Assembly (NCBI RefSeq): GCF_023612255.1 | Contig: NZ_CP063231.1 | Coordinates: forward strand, 912,001 to 976,000 | Reading direction: 5' to 3' | DNA length: 64,000 bases | Source: Luteibacter flocculans | Lineage (GTDB): Bacteria > Pseudomonadota > Gammaproteobacteria > Xanthomonadales > Rhodanobacteraceae | Part shown: one piece after another, positions 28,512 through 37,982 of the stretch | Layout: each line of letters opens with the position of its first letter | Position numbering within the stretch: position 1 is the first letter of the stretch | Notes under the pieces: generated by a model | Told to the model about the DNA's origin: nothing | Database searches by the model: none | Seen by the model: the letters and a program-made list of their open reading frames with translations, nothing else | Program-made: the position numbers and the translations under genes

Positions 28512-29963
28512 ATGAGCGCACACGACATCCGTTCCGCCACGCGTCCCGACCCGGACCAGCCGCTGGTGGACATCGCCAACTACGTGGCCGACTACAAGAT
28601 CGACTCGCAGGAGGCCTACGACACCGCGCGCTACATGCTGCTGGACTCGCTGGCCTGTTCGGCCCTGGCCATGAAGTTTCCGGACTGCGTGAAGCATCTG
28701 GGGCCTGTGGTGCCGGGCGCCGTGCTGTCGGGCGGCGTCCGCGTGCCGTTTACCTCGCACGAGCTGGACCCCGTCCAGGCCGCGTTCGCCATCGGTACCC
28801 AGATCCGCTACCTCGACTTCAACGACACCTGGCTCGCTGCGGAGTGGGGTCACCCGTCGGACAACCTGGGCGCCATTCTTTCGGTGGCCGACTACCTCTC
28901 GCGCAAGGCGGCGAAGGAGGGCGGTGCGCCGCTCACCGTGCGCGACGTGCTTGGCTACGCCATCAAGGCCCACGAGATCCAGGGCTGCTACGCCCTCAAG
29001 AACAGCTTCAACCGGGTCGGCCAGGACCACGTGATTCTCGTTCGCCTGGCGTCCACGGCTGTGACCACGGCGATGCTGGGTGGCGGCAAGGACCAGATCA
29101 CGACCGCGGTCTCGCATAGCTGGATCGACAACGGCGCCCTGCGCACGTACCGCCACGCTCCGAACACTGGTCCGCGCAAGAGCTGGGCGGCCGGCGACGC
29201 CTGCCGTCGTGCCGTCACCCACGCCATCAACGCCGTGTACCGCGACGTGGTGGGTTACCCGTCGGCCCTGTCGGCGAAGACCTGGGGCTATTACGACGTC
29301 GCCTTCAAGGGCAACGCCTTCGAATTCGAGCGCCCGTTCGGCAGCTACGTGATGGAGAACGTGTTGTTCAAGATCAGCTTCCCGGCCGAATTCCACGCCC
29401 AGACGGCAGTGGAATGCGCCATGCAACTGCACGCCCAGGTCGGCTCGCGCATCGACCAGATCGACAAGGTCGTCATCGAGACCCAGGAGGCCGGCGTCCG
29501 CATCATCGACAAGACCGGCCCGCTGGCGAACTACGCCGACCGCGACCACTGCATCCAGTACATGGTCGCCGTGCCGCTGATTTTCGGGCGTCTGACGGCT
29601 GACGATTACAACGACTCCGTGGCTGCCGATCCGCGCATCGACGCATTGCGCGAGAAAATGACCGTGGTCGAGAACAAGCAATTCACCAAGGATTACTTCG
29701 ACCCCGAAAAGCGCTACATCGGCAATTCGGTGCAGGTTTTCTTCAAAGACGGCACATCGACCGAAAAGGTCTCGATCGATTTCCCGATCGGGCACCGCAA
29801 GCGCCGGGCGGAAGGCATCCCCGTGCTGCTCAAGAAATTCGAGGCTGCGCTGCGTGCGGAGATGCCCGCCGACCACGTGGAAAAGGTCCTGGCGATCACC
29901 GCTTCGCCCGAAAAACTGGACGCCATGCCCGTTCACGAGTTCATGACGCTCTTCACGGCTTGA
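28512..29963 (+). CDS. prpD: 2-methylcitrate dehydratase
   Basis: PrpD of 483 residues, the same length as the E. coli enzyme. It dehydrates 2-methylcitrate to cis-2-methylaconitate without an iron-sulfur cluster, so no AcnD/PrpF pair is needed. Conserved blocks are YMLLDSLACSALAMKFPDC, YLDFNDTWLAAEWGHPSDN (active site), HEIQGCYALKNSFNRVGQDH, KTWGYYDVAFKGNAFEFERPFGSYVMENVLFK and ADRDHCIQYMVAVPLIFG. I chose the ATG at 28512, where the protein starts like known PrpD proteins. prpBC lie 9 kb upstream, separated by fadH, the Fap-like operon and the TerC gene. Confidence 0.96.
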   Translation: MSAHDIRSATRPDPDQPLVDIANYVADYKIDSQEAYDTARYMLLDSLACSALAMKFPDCVKHLGPVVPGAVLSGGVRVPFTSHELDPVQAAFAIGTQIRYLDFNDTWLAAEWGHPSDNLGAILSVADYLSRKAAKEGGAPLTVRDVLGYAIKAHEIQGCYALKNSFNRVGQDHVILVRLASTAVTTAMLGGGKDQITTAVSHSWIDNGALRTYRHAPNTGPRKSWAAGDACRRAVTHAINAVYRDVVGYPSALSAKTWGYYDVAFKGNAFEFERPFGSYVMENVLFKISFPAEFHAQTAVECAMQLHAQVGSRIDQIDKVVIETQEAGVRIIDKTGPLANYADRDHCIQYMVAVPLIFGRLTADDYNDSVAADPRIDALREKMTVVENKQFTKDYFDPEKRYIGNSVQVFFKDGTSTEKVSIDFPIGHRKRRAEGIPVLLKKFEAALRAEMPADHVEKVLAITASPEKLDAMPVHEFMTLFTA

Positions 29964-29995
29964 TAATGGCCGTGACTCAAGTATGAACGGCGGTA

Positions 29996-30032
29996 TTTAG
30001 CATGTGCTCAAATGTTTGATTTTTGCTAAACT
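29996..30032 (+). promoter_or_regulatory. Inverted repeat and probable promoter of the OmpA-family gene
   Basis: TTTAGCA (29996-30002) and TGCTAAA (30024-30030) are a perfect inverted pair 21 bases apart. TAAACT (30027-30032) could be the -10 box of a transcript with a leader of about 120 bases before the ompA-like ATG. No good -35 box is seen. Confidence 0.4.
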
Positions 30033-30159
30033 GCCGCCGCCCGTTGAAGGGGTATCAAAGCGAGGGACGGCTGAAGTCCCCGGATTCGATAAGAGTTCTA
30101 CGCGCGATTTCCGTCTGGGGTGGAGCGCGGTCGCGAATACCAATAATGAGGAGACACCG

Positions 30160-31257
30160 ATGAAACGTAAGGGCTTGTTTTTGCTGATCGGCTTGGCCCT
30201 GGGCGGCGTGGGTGCCGTTCACGCGCAGGAATCCGCTGACACCGCGGGTAACGGCTATGACGGCCGCTGGTACATCGCCCCGACGGTTGGCGGTTACTAC
30301 AACGACACCGACCGCAACACCAACAGCCGCCAGGTCTATTACGGCCTCGGCTTCGGTAAGTTCATCTCCAACAACGCGTCGATCGACATCTTTGCCGATC
30401 GCACCAAGCGCGATAACGATGGCGTTGGCCACTGGTCGAACAACAGCTACGGCGTTGCCGCCCGCTTCTACGCTGGTGCGTGGGACAGCTGGCGTCCGTA
30501 CCTGCTCGCCGGTGTGATGGGCTCGTACCACCACAACCCGTCGGACAACGGCTGGTCCCCGGCCGCCGAGCTCGGCGTCGGCGTGTCCAAGACCATCACC
30601 GACAGCTCGGACTTCCGCGTTGAAGCCGGCTACCGCTACGACTGGGACGACAAGACCAACGACCGTGAGAACGGCTACGGCGACTGGTTCCTTGGCTTCT
30701 CGATCGTCTCGCGCTTCGGCGAGCCGCCGGCTGCTCCGGCTCCGGCCGCTGCTCCGGCCCCGGCTGCTCCGGACTGCTCGACGCTCGACAGCGACGGCGA
30801 CGGCGTGAACGATTGCGACGACAAGTGCCCGGCCACCCCGGCTGGCACGATCGTCGGCCCGGATGGTTGCCCGCAGAAGGTCGTCATCGACCTGCGCGGC
30901 GTCAACTTCAAGTTCGACCGTCCGAAGAAGGGCGAGACGAACATCGGTCCGACCCTGCAGGAGCCGACCAGCGAGTCGCTGGGCGTTCTCGACCAGGCTG
31001 TCGACACCCTGCAGCGTTACCCGCAGGTCAAGGTTACGGTTGCCGGTTACACGGATAGCGTCGGTAAGGACGCTTACAACCAGGGCCTGTCCGAGCGTCG
31101 CGCCAAGATCGTGTACGACTACCTGACCTCGCACGGCATCTCGGCTGACCGCCTGGAAGGCCCGATCGGTCACGGCGAGAACAACCCGATCGACACGAAC
31201 GACACGGCCGAAGGCCGCGCTCGTAACCGTCGCACGGAACTGCAGGTTCAGCAGTAA
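30160..31257 (+). CDS. OmpA family outer-membrane protein
   Basis: Protein of 365 residues that anchors the outer membrane to peptidoglycan. A signal peptide (LIGLALGGVGAVHAQE) is followed by an eight-stranded-type barrel domain (YIAPTVGGYYNDTD ... WFLGFSIVSRFGE), a Pro/Ala hinge, a thrombospondin type 3-like calcium motif (DSDGDGVNDCDDKCPATPAG) and an OmpA C-terminal domain with VAGYTDSVGKDAYNQGLSERRA and GHGENNPIDTNDTAEGRARNRR (peptidoglycan-binding Asp and Arg). The ATG has GAGGAG just upstream. A strong terminator follows. Confidence 0.95.
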   Translation: MKRKGLFLLIGLALGGVGAVHAQESADTAGNGYDGRWYIAPTVGGYYNDTDRNTNSRQVYYGLGFGKFISNNASIDIFADRTKRDNDGVGHWSNNSYGVAARFYAGAWDSWRPYLLAGVMGSYHHNPSDNGWSPAAELGVGVSKTITDSSDFRVEAGYRYDWDDKTNDRENGYGDWFLGFSIVSRFGEPPAAPAPAAAPAPAAPDCSTLDSDGDGVNDCDDKCPATPAGTIVGPDGCPQKVVIDLRGVNFKFDRPKKGETNIGPTLQEPTSESLGVLDQAVDTLQRYPQVKVTVAGYTDSVGKDAYNQGLSERRAKIVYDYLTSHGISADRLEGPIGHGENNPIDTNDTAEGRARNRRTELQVQQ

Positions 31258-31285
31258 TCCAAGCAAGATCGGTAGCAACACAAAG

Positions 31286-31315
31286 GAGCCCGGCGAAAGC
31301 CGGGCTCTTTTTTTT
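31286..31315 (+). terminator. Rho-independent terminator after the OmpA-family gene
   Basis: GAGCCCGGC and GCCGGGCTC form a perfect 9-bp stem with a GAAA tetraloop, followed by eight T residues. Confidence 0.95.
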
Positions 31316-31774
31316 GGTTCCTCCCAGGCTTTCGGGGCGCTGCGTGGATACATCGGTTCGTTCGCCGCAGCGCGACTGCCAATGTCCAGCGGCTGGAGCT
31401 ACCGCTAGCTCGTGCGGTGAGGCCCGAGCCTTCGGTGTCCCCCCTCGCTGCTTCAGACAGGTCCTCCGCGTTCGAAAAGGAAGGCCGCTGGCGCGGCCCA
31501 TGTACCTAGTGGCCTTCGGCCGCTCTCTTGTGCGGAACTCGCCTCGAGGGGAGACACCGAAGACTCCCGCGATGACTGGGGTTGCGTGCCGGGAGAGCCG
31601 CGGCGCTGCGAGCCCGTTACCGTCGTGCCTGCGAAGGCCGAGGCATCCAGCGACAACAGCAACAGCGAGAAAAAACCTTCCCCTGTCATGCGCGATGAAC
31701 CTTTTTTGCCGACCAGGGCCGCCGCGCTGTTACCCTTCGGACGCATAGCCGTACGGACGTCCACAGGGGAAATC
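31316..31774. other. Gene-free region upstream of the DUF3574 lipoprotein
   Basis: About 460 bases without a credible gene: the open frames here have no ribosome binding site and Arg/Pro/Ser-rich, GC-driven composition. It holds what look like worn copies of dispersed repeats (for example around 31618-31650, CGTGCCTGCGAAGGCCGAGGCATCCAGCG). The promoter of the lipoprotein gene must lie near its right end. Confidence 0.5.
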
Positions 31775-32218
31775 ATGAGAGCTGCGTCAGTCCTTTTACT
31801 GATGGTCTCGCTTGTCTGTGCCGGATGCGTCACGCAGCAGGCGACGCCCGCACCGGTACTTACGGGGGACACCGCGCATCCTGCGGCGGCGTCAGGTTGG
31901 CTGCGCACCGAGCTGTATTTCGGGCTTAGCGGGGTAGACGGAAAGGGCGGGGTCGATGAGGCCGGCTGGCGTGCGTTTCTCGATCAGGAAGTCACGCCGC
32001 GCTTTCCCGCCGGGCTGACGGTCCTCGACGCCTATGGTCAATGGCAGGGTAGTGGGCAACCCGTGCCTGAGCGGCTTCGATCGAAGCTCGTCGTGCTGTT
32101 GCATCCGGACACGCCCGCCCAGCGACAGGCGATAGACGCCATCCGCGCGGCTTGGAAGGCGAAGACGGGCGATCAGTCCGTGCTGCGGGTGAGCCAGCCG
32201 GCCGAGGTGTCGTTCTGA
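31775..32218 (+). CDS. DUF3574 domain-containing lipoprotein
   Basis: Protein of 147 residues. The start MRAASVLLLMVSLVCAGC carries a lipobox (VCAGC), so the mature protein is lipid-anchored at Cys18. The rest fits DUF3574: LRTELYFGLS, WRAFLDQEVTPRFPAGLTVLDAYGQWQ and LRSKLVVLLH. Its function is unknown. The frame is open further upstream, but the ATG at 31775 has AGGGGA before it and gives the lipobox. The stop overlaps the ATG of the permease gene (TGATG), so both are co-translated. Confidence 0.87.
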   Translation: MRAASVLLLMVSLVCAGCVTQQATPAPVLTGDTAHPAAASGWLRTELYFGLSGVDGKGGVDEAGWRAFLDQEVTPRFPAGLTVLDAYGQWQGSGQPVPERLRSKLVVLLHPDTPAQRQAIDAIRAAWKAKTGDQSVLRVSQPAEVSF

Positions 32219-33801
32219 TGGCCGCCGACACTGCTCCGCGTCGACGTTTCGGCGGTGGCGACCTCAACGGGCTGCTTGGCCTGGTTGTGGACAACCTATC
32301 TCTGCTGGCCTTCATGGCCACCGCCCTTGTGGGCATCTTCGGCATGCCGGCGGATATCGTTTTCCGGCGCATGTTTCCCGGCACCGCGCTCGGCGTGCTG
32401 CTCGGCAATCTGGCGTACACGTGGATGGCCCGCCGTCTTGCGGCGCGCACGGGGCGAGAAGACGTCACCGCCATGCCGCTCGGTATCGATGCGCCAACGA
32501 GTATCGGCATGGCGCTGCTGGTGCTCGGGCCGGCGTTCGTCGGTTATCGCCAAGCAGGGCTTGACGACCTCGCGGCCGGCGAAGCCACCTGGCGGCTCGG
32601 CATGGCATCGCTGGTGGTGATGGGCCTGCTGAAATTCGTGCTCTCATTCTTCGGCGCCTGGGTACAGCGCTCCGTGCCGCGGGCGGGCTTGCTGGGTTCC
32701 ATCGCTGGCATCGCGCTCGTGCTCATGGGATTTCTGCCCTTGGTCGAAATCATGCGCGTGCCGGTTGTCGGCTTCGCCGGGCTCGGCGTCGTGCTGTACG
32801 GTCTGGTCGCAAAGCGTCGCTTGCCGTTCGGCATGCCCGGCGTGCTGGGTGCGTTTCTGGTGGGCGTCGCGTTGTACTACGGACTTGGCCCTCTAGGCCT
32901 TCTTGGTACGGGATACCACGCGCCTGCGGCATGGCAATGGCGGCTCGGTTTCCCCTGGCCCACGCTCGGCTTCGTGCAGGGTTTGCCGGCGACGGTGCCG
33001 TATCTGCCGTTGATTCTCCCATTCGGCCTGTTGATGGTCGTCGGCGGCATCAACGTCACGGAAAGCGCTCGCGCCGCTGGCGACGACTACCGCACACGCG
33101 ACATCCTTTTGGTCGAAGCCCTGGCAACGCTGGTCGCGGGTATCTGCGGCGGCGTGGCGCAGACCACGCCGTACATCGGTCAGCCCGCTTACAAGGCCAT
33201 GGGCGCGCGCACCGGTTATACGCTGGCGACGGGGTTGATCATCGGCCTTGGCGGGGTGTTCGGCTATCTGTCGAACCTCGTGGAATTGCTGCCGGTGGCC
33301 GTGCTGGCGCCTATCCTGGTCTTCGTTTCCATCGGTATTACCACGCAGGCATTCGAGGCGACACCGCTGCGTTATGCGGGCGCCGTCGTCTTCAGCTTCT
33401 TTCCTGCCATCGCGCGTATGCTGGCGATCAAGCTGGGTGACCCGTCGATCGTCGATCCGGCCCACTTCGCCGCCCTGTATGCCGATACCAGCCACGGCAT
33501 CGCACCGCTGGCCGTCATCGTGATCCTCGGCAACGGCTTCATCATCACCTCGATGGTCTGGGCCAGCTTCGTGGTGGCGATGATCGACGGCCACGTGCGC
33601 AAAGCGGCAGGTATCGTCGCTCTCGGCGCCGTGCTCACGGCCTTCGGTCTTATCCATTCCGTAGAACCGATCGGCTCGGTGTATCTGCCGTGGCAGCTCG
33701 CGCCAGCAGCGCAGGCGCTGGTGTGGCCGTTCGTCGCCGCCTATGGGGCGCTGGCGGTTGTGCTGTTGCTGCTTTCCCTGTCTCGCTCCCGCACGGCTTG
33801 A
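32218..33801 (+). CDS. Permease, NCS2/AzgA-like
   Basis: Inner-membrane protein of 527 residues with 12 or more hydrophobic segments. GICGGVAQTTPYIGQPAYKAMGARTGYTLATG recalls the NCS2 xanthine/uracil and AzgA adenine permease consensus, and LLGLVVDNLSLLAFMATALVGIFGMPAD is a conserved start. The substrate is unknown; a nucleobase or organic anion is plausible. Its ATG overlaps the stop of the lipoprotein gene by one base, and the upstream open frame to 32152 is inside that gene. Confidence 0.8.
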   Translation: MAADTAPRRRFGGGDLNGLLGLVVDNLSLLAFMATALVGIFGMPADIVFRRMFPGTALGVLLGNLAYTWMARRLAARTGREDVTAMPLGIDAPTSIGMALLVLGPAFVGYRQAGLDDLAAGEATWRLGMASLVVMGLLKFVLSFFGAWVQRSVPRAGLLGSIAGIALVLMGFLPLVEIMRVPVVGFAGLGVVLYGLVAKRRLPFGMPGVLGAFLVGVALYYGLGPLGLLGTGYHAPAAWQWRLGFPWPTLGFVQGLPATVPYLPLILPFGLLMVVGGINVTESARAAGDDYRTRDILLVEALATLVAGICGGVAQTTPYIGQPAYKAMGARTGYTLATGLIIGLGGVFGYLSNLVELLPVAVLAPILVFVSIGITTQAFEATPLRYAGAVVFSFFPAIARMLAIKLGDPSIVDPAHFAALYADTSHGIAPLAVIVILGNGFIITSMVWASFVVAMIDGHVRKAAGIVALGAVLTAFGLIHSVEPIGSVYLPWQLAPAAQALVWPFVAAYGALAVVLLLLSLSRSRTA

Positions 33802-33823
33802 ATTGCCCACCCGGGGCAGCCAC

Positions 33824-33845
33824 CCTTGGGGCTTGAGCCCCAAGG
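33824..33845 (+). promoter_or_regulatory. Hairpin covering the gloA ribosome binding site
   Basis: CCTTGGGGC and GCCCCAAGG form a perfect 9-bp stem with a TTGA loop. The 3' arm contains most of the AAGGA Shine-Dalgarno sequence (33842-33846) of gloA, whose ATG is at 33853. There is no T-run. If formed in mRNA, it would hide the ribosome binding site. Confidence 0.65.
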
Positions 33846-33852
33846 AATTCCC

Positions 33853-34383
33853 ATGTCTCTTTCCGACCTTACCTCGCTGCCGGGCGTGACTGCCACGCCG
33901 GATGCCGTGACCCATGGCTTCGTTTTCAACCACACGATGATCCGCGTGCGCGACCTGGAGCGCTCGCTGGATTTCTACACGCGCGTGCTCGGGTTCACCC
34001 CGGTGTATCGGCATGTCTTCGACGAAGCCGCCTTCACCATCGTGTATCTGGTGCTTCTGGGTGACCGCACGCAGATTCCCGATGACGACGAAGCACGTCG
34101 CGAGTGGGTGCTGCGCCAGCCGGGCGTGCTCGAACTCACGCATAACCATGGCACCGAGAACGATCCGGACTTCGCGTACCACAATGGCAATAGCGAGCCG
34201 CGCGGCTTCGGCCACCTTTGCGTGAGCGTGCCCGACGTGCAGGAGGCATGCGCCCGTTTCGAAGCCCTGGGCGTCACCTTCCAGAAGCGCCTCAGCGACG
34301 GTCGCATGCGCCACATCGCCTTCATCCGCGATCCGGACGAGTACTGGATCGAGATACTCCAGCCCACGCCGCTGGCTGGGTGA
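33853..34383 (+). CDS. gloA: Lactoylglutathione lyase (glyoxalase I)
   Basis: Enzyme of 176 residues that isomerises the hemithioacetal of methylglyoxal and glutathione to S-lactoylglutathione. Metal ligands appear to be His27 (NHTMIRV), Glu94 (VLELTHNHG), His121 (GHLCVSV) and Glu167 (YWIEIL). The insertion NDPDFAYHNGN and overall length match the long, zinc-type, eukaryote-like glyoxalase I also found in pseudomonads, not the short nickel-type enzyme of E. coli. The ATG at 33853 follows AAGGA, which is within a hairpin. Confidence 0.95.
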   Translation: MSLSDLTSLPGVTATPDAVTHGFVFNHTMIRVRDLERSLDFYTRVLGFTPVYRHVFDEAAFTIVYLVLLGDRTQIPDDDEARREWVLRQPGVLELTHNHGTENDPDFAYHNGNSEPRGFGHLCVSVPDVQEACARFEALGVTFQKRLSDGRMRHIAFIRDPDEYWIEILQPTPLAG

Positions 34384-34393
34384 CCTTACGCCG

Positions 34394-35050
34394 ATGCCGA
34401 CGAATCTGCCCCCGGTCACTCGTAACCTGCTCATCGCCAACGTGCTGGTGTTCGCGCTGCAGTTCCTCCTGCGCGATCAGGACACGTTGGCGCTCACGCG
34501 CTGGTTTGCGTTGTGGCCCTATGGTCATGACATGGCGGTGGATCTCGGTGGCGGTGACATCGCCGGCATCGGCTTTCGGCCATGGCAACTCATTACCTAC
34601 GGTTTCATGCATGGCAGCGTGATGCACATCGTGCTGAACATGTATGCGTTGTACATGTTCGGCGGTTTGATCGAGCGTGTGATGGGCACGCGGCGCTTCG
34701 TCATCTACTACTTCGTCTGCCTTGTCGCGGCAGCCGTGGCGCAACTGGCGGTGGTCTACCTGTTCGAGCCCGAGCGCATGTATCCGACCGTGGGTGCGTC
34801 GGGTGCCGTGTTCGGTTTGCTCGGTGCGTTCGCGATGTTGTTCCCTCGCGAGAAGCTGATGCTCATCCCGATTCCGATCGGCATCCCGGCATGGCTGTTC
34901 GTCACGCTTTACGGCGCGGCGGAACTGATCTTCGGCGTGACTGGCACGCTCTCCGGCGTGGCGCACTTCGCCCACCTGGGCGGTCTCGTCGCGGGGCTGG
35001 CGCTGCTGCTGGCGTGGGGCGTCAGGTCGCCGCCACGCCGATGGTCCTAG
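34394..35050 (+). CDS. Rhomboid family intramembrane serine protease
   Basis: Membrane protease of 218 residues with about six hydrophobic segments that cleaves other membrane proteins within the bilayer. The active site is complete: GSVMHIVLNMYALY (His78 and Asn82 for the oxyanion), GASGAVFGLLGAF (nucleophile Ser136) and GVAHFAHLGGL (catalytic His194). The ATG is 10 bases after the gloA stop, so it probably shares the gloA transcript. It converges on rapA. Confidence 0.93.
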   Translation: MPTNLPPVTRNLLIANVLVFALQFLLRDQDTLALTRWFALWPYGHDMAVDLGGGDIAGIGFRPWQLITYGFMHGSVMHIVLNMYALYMFGGLIERVMGTRRFVIYYFVCLVAAAVAQLAVVYLFEPERMYPTVGASGAVFGLLGAFAMLFPREKLMLIPIPIGIPAWLFVTLYGAAELIFGVTGTLSGVAHFAHLGGLVAGLALLLAWGVRSPPRRWS

Positions 35051-35083
35051 CGCCGGGCGACCGGCGCTGGAACGTTCCTCCGC

Positions 35084-37915
35084 TCAACGCAGCGCGAGGA
35101 AGTCCGGGCTGACCACGAAGCGCACCGCATCCAGGCGCAGACGCGCATCGGGAATGGCCGCAAGCAGGGCATCCCGTTCGGCGGCGACGGCGTCGAGTTC
35201 GTCGTCGCTGATCGACGGATTCACCGCATGCAACGCGACGAGGCGAGCATATTCCGCGTCGAGTTCGCGCCGTGCCGTTTCCGTCGCTTCGGCCTTCAGC
35301 CCTTCCGCACGTGCTTCCGCCAGATCCTGAGCACGTTCCAGCATCGGCGGTACGAGCTTGGAAAGGAACTTGCGATAGCGCGGCACTTCGATGTTGCGGT
35401 CCGCGGCACGGCGGAGCGCGACGTCACTCGGACGGAACGACGCGCGCTCGCTCAGCTTGGTGTCCACGGTGAGCATGAGTGGCGTTGCGGGCAGGAACCG
35501 TCCCGCGTCCAGTGTGCGATCGGCCACCACTTCCAGCACGAACACGGTCTGCAGCAGGGCGGTACGGACGGGCAGGGCGTCGTCGACGAGGAAGGCGGCA
35601 TTGCCGTCTTCGCCCGACACCAGCAGATCGACCGCGGCCGCGACCATCGGGTGATCGAGTCGAAGCAGGGGAAGATCTTCGCGTGCCAGCGCGATATCGC
35701 GCGAGAACGTGACCGAAAGCGGACCCTCGGCGAACCCAGGCAGGCCATCGGTCGAGAGGTATTGCGGATCGAGCAGTACGATGCCGCGCGCCAGTTCCTC
35801 GGCATGCACGCCATAGGTTTCGAACAGGCGCTGGATGAAGGCATCACGCGACGCGTCTTCGTCTTCTGCGGCAAAGCTGCCGGCGAGATCGCCCGCATGG
35901 GGGTCGCGACTCGCGGCCAGTTCGAGCAGATGATCGCGGCCCGCGTGGATCAGCGCAGAGAGTTCCTCGTGCGCACCGCGCGTCTCGGCGATGAGCGCAT
36001 CCAGCTCCTGGTCGCGCTCATCGTCTTCGCGTGCGTGCTCGTCGGCAAGGCTTGCCAGCAGGCTGCCGAAGCGGCGAAGCAGTTCGCGTCCATCCGCGGG
36101 GCTGGCGCGGAACGCGTCCAGACCCTCGTCGTACCAGCGGGCGAGCACATGCTGTGCGCTCTGCACCACGACCGGCACGTGAATCACGATGTCCTGCTTC
36201 TGGCCAATGCGATCGAGACGGCCGATACGCTGTTCCAGTAGATCCGGGTCGAGCGGGAGATCCCACATCACCAAGCGATGGGCGAACTGGAAGTTGCGTC
36301 CTTCCGAGCCGATCTCCGAGCACAGCAGCAAGCGCGCGCCGTCGGGCTGGGCGAAGAACGCGGCGTTGCGATCGCGTTGGACGATGCCCAGCCCCTCGTG
36401 GAAGCGCGCCACGCCGACACCGCTCTTCGTACGCAGCGCGTCTTCGATCGCCATGACCTTCGCCTGGCTGCGGCAGATCAGCAGGAACTTGTCCGCAGGG
36501 TGCGCATCGAGCAGGGCGATCAGCGCGGTGAGACGCGGGTCGTTGGTGTAGTCGAATTCGAGCGGCGCGGGCGGCTGTTGGATGTCCGAACGGAATTCCG
36601 CCAACAGCGCATCGCGCCGGCCCGGATCGAGCGTGTTCGGATCGATGGCGATGAAATCAGGCGTGCGCCGGGGGAAACCGCCGATACCGGCGCGGCGGTT
36701 GCGGAACATGGCGCGTCCGGTGCCGTGGCGATCGATCAGCGCGGCAAGCAGTTCGGCGCTGGCATCGTCGCGGGACAGCAGGCCAGCGAGTTCGCGGTCG
36801 CCCTGAAAACGCTCGCGAAGCAGGTCGCGCTGCGCGTCATTAAGCGACGCCCCGTCGGCGAGCGTGCTCGCCACGTCCGACAAGGCCGCATAGCCTTCCG
36901 CTTCGGCGAGGTAAGCGTCGAGGTTGGCGTAGCGCTGGGGGTCCAGCAGACGCAGGCGCGCAAAATGCCCCGCACGGCCGAGCTGTTCCGGCGTAGCGGT
37001 GAGCAGGATGACGCCGGGCGTGGCCGACGCCAGCTCCTCGACCAACCGATAGCGCGGGCTCGCCGCTTCCGGGGTCCATTCGAGGTGGTGTGCTTCGTCG
37101 ACGACCACCAGGTCCCAGCCGGCATCGACCAGTTGCGCCGCGCGGCGCGGCGACGATTCGAGGAAGGCGAAGTCGGCGATGACCAGTTGCTCGTCTTCGA
37201 ACGGGTTGCGTCCATCGCTTTCCTGCTCGATGGCTTCGCAGCGCTCTTCGTCGAAGATGGAGAACGACAGGTTGAAGCGGCGCAGCAGTTCCACAAACCA
37301 CTGGTAGACCAGGGTTTCCGGCAGCAGCACCAGTACGCGGCCGGCGCGGCCGGTGGCGAGCTGGCGGGCGAGGATCATGCCGGCTTCGATCGTCTTGCCC
37401 AGGCCCACCTCGTCGGCGAGCAGCACACGCGGCGGGCGTCGCGCCGCGGCGATGCCGGCCACGCGGAGCTGGTGCGGCACGAGACCAATACGGGCGGATT
37501 CCAGGCCCCACGCCGCGGAGCGACGGGCATCGGCACGCCGACGCAAGGCCTCGAAGCGCAGGTCGAAGCGGTCGTTGGGATCGGTACGGCCGCCGATCAG
37601 GCGATCGTCAGCCTGGGACAGCGCCTGTTCGTCGTCCAGTTGGCCTTCTTCCAGCTCCCGGCCTTCGCCGCGATAGACCAGCAGGCCCTCGCGTTCCTCG
37701 ATACGTTCCACGAGAAAGGCGATGCCCTTGCCGGATACGCGCTGTCCGGCGCGGAACTCGGCACGGATCAGGGGGGCACTGTCGGCGGCGTAGGGGCGCA
37801 GCACGCCGGATTTGGCGAACAGTACCTGCACGCTGCGCCCTTCGACGCGAAGAATGGTGCCGAGACCGAGTTCGGGCTCAGCGGTGGAGATCCAGCGTTG
37901 ACCGGGTTGGAACAT
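35084..37915 (-). CDS. rapA: RNA polymerase-associated protein RapA (SWI2/SNF2 ATPase)
   Basis: Protein of 943 residues that helps recycle stalled RNA polymerase. The N-terminal Tudor-like domains start MFQPGQRWISTAEPELGLGT. The Swi2/Snf2 motor has Walker A in LLADEVGLGKTIEAG (about residues 166-178), Walker B VVVDEAHHLEW (about 271-280), LLTATPEQLG, and helicase C-terminal motifs including SEIGSEGRNFQFA and LEQRIGRLDRIGQ. The RapA-specific C-terminal domain ends RFVVSPDFLALR. Length and order match E. coli RapA. No strong ribosome binding site precedes the ATG. Confidence 0.97.
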   Translation of the reverse strand: MFQPGQRWISTAEPELGLGTILRVEGRSVQVLFAKSGVLRPYAADSAPLIRAEFRAGQRVSGKGIAFLVERIEEREGLLVYRGEGRELEEGQLDDEQALSQADDRLIGGRTDPNDRFDLRFEALRRRADARRSAAWGLESARIGLVPHQLRVAGIAAARRPPRVLLADEVGLGKTIEAGMILARQLATGRAGRVLVLLPETLVYQWFVELLRRFNLSFSIFDEERCEAIEQESDGRNPFEDEQLVIADFAFLESSPRRAAQLVDAGWDLVVVDEAHHLEWTPEAASPRYRLVEELASATPGVILLTATPEQLGRAGHFARLRLLDPQRYANLDAYLAEAEGYAALSDVASTLADGASLNDAQRDLLRERFQGDRELAGLLSRDDASAELLAALIDRHGTGRAMFRNRRAGIGGFPRRTPDFIAIDPNTLDPGRRDALLAEFRSDIQQPPAPLEFDYTNDPRLTALIALLDAHPADKFLLICRSQAKVMAIEDALRTKSGVGVARFHEGLGIVQRDRNAAFFAQPDGARLLLCSEIGSEGRNFQFAHRLVMWDLPLDPDLLEQRIGRLDRIGQKQDIVIHVPVVVQSAQHVLARWYDEGLDAFRASPADGRELLRRFGSLLASLADEHAREDDERDQELDALIAETRGAHEELSALIHAGRDHLLELAASRDPHAGDLAGSFAAEDEDASRDAFIQRLFETYGVHAEELARGIVLLDPQYLSTDGLPGFAEGPLSVTFSRDIALAREDLPLLRLDHPMVAAAVDLLVSGEDGNAAFLVDDALPVRTALLQTVFVLEVVADRTLDAGRFLPATPLMLTVDTKLSERASFRPSDVALRRAADRNIEVPRYRKFLSKLVPPMLERAQDLAEARAEGLKAEATETARRELDAEYARLVALHAVNPSISDDELDAVAAERDALLAAIPDARLRLDAVRFVVSPDFLALR

Positions 37916-37982
37916 GCGTTGGGGAGCCGATACATCTTGGGGGCGCCAATTATCCGCTCCCGAGGGCTCCCGTGCCTACCGT

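Noticed and set aside
31314..31748. A 144-residue frame after the OmpA terminator
   Set aside because: It begins within the T-run of the terminator, has no ribosome binding site, and reads through degenerate dispersed repeats.
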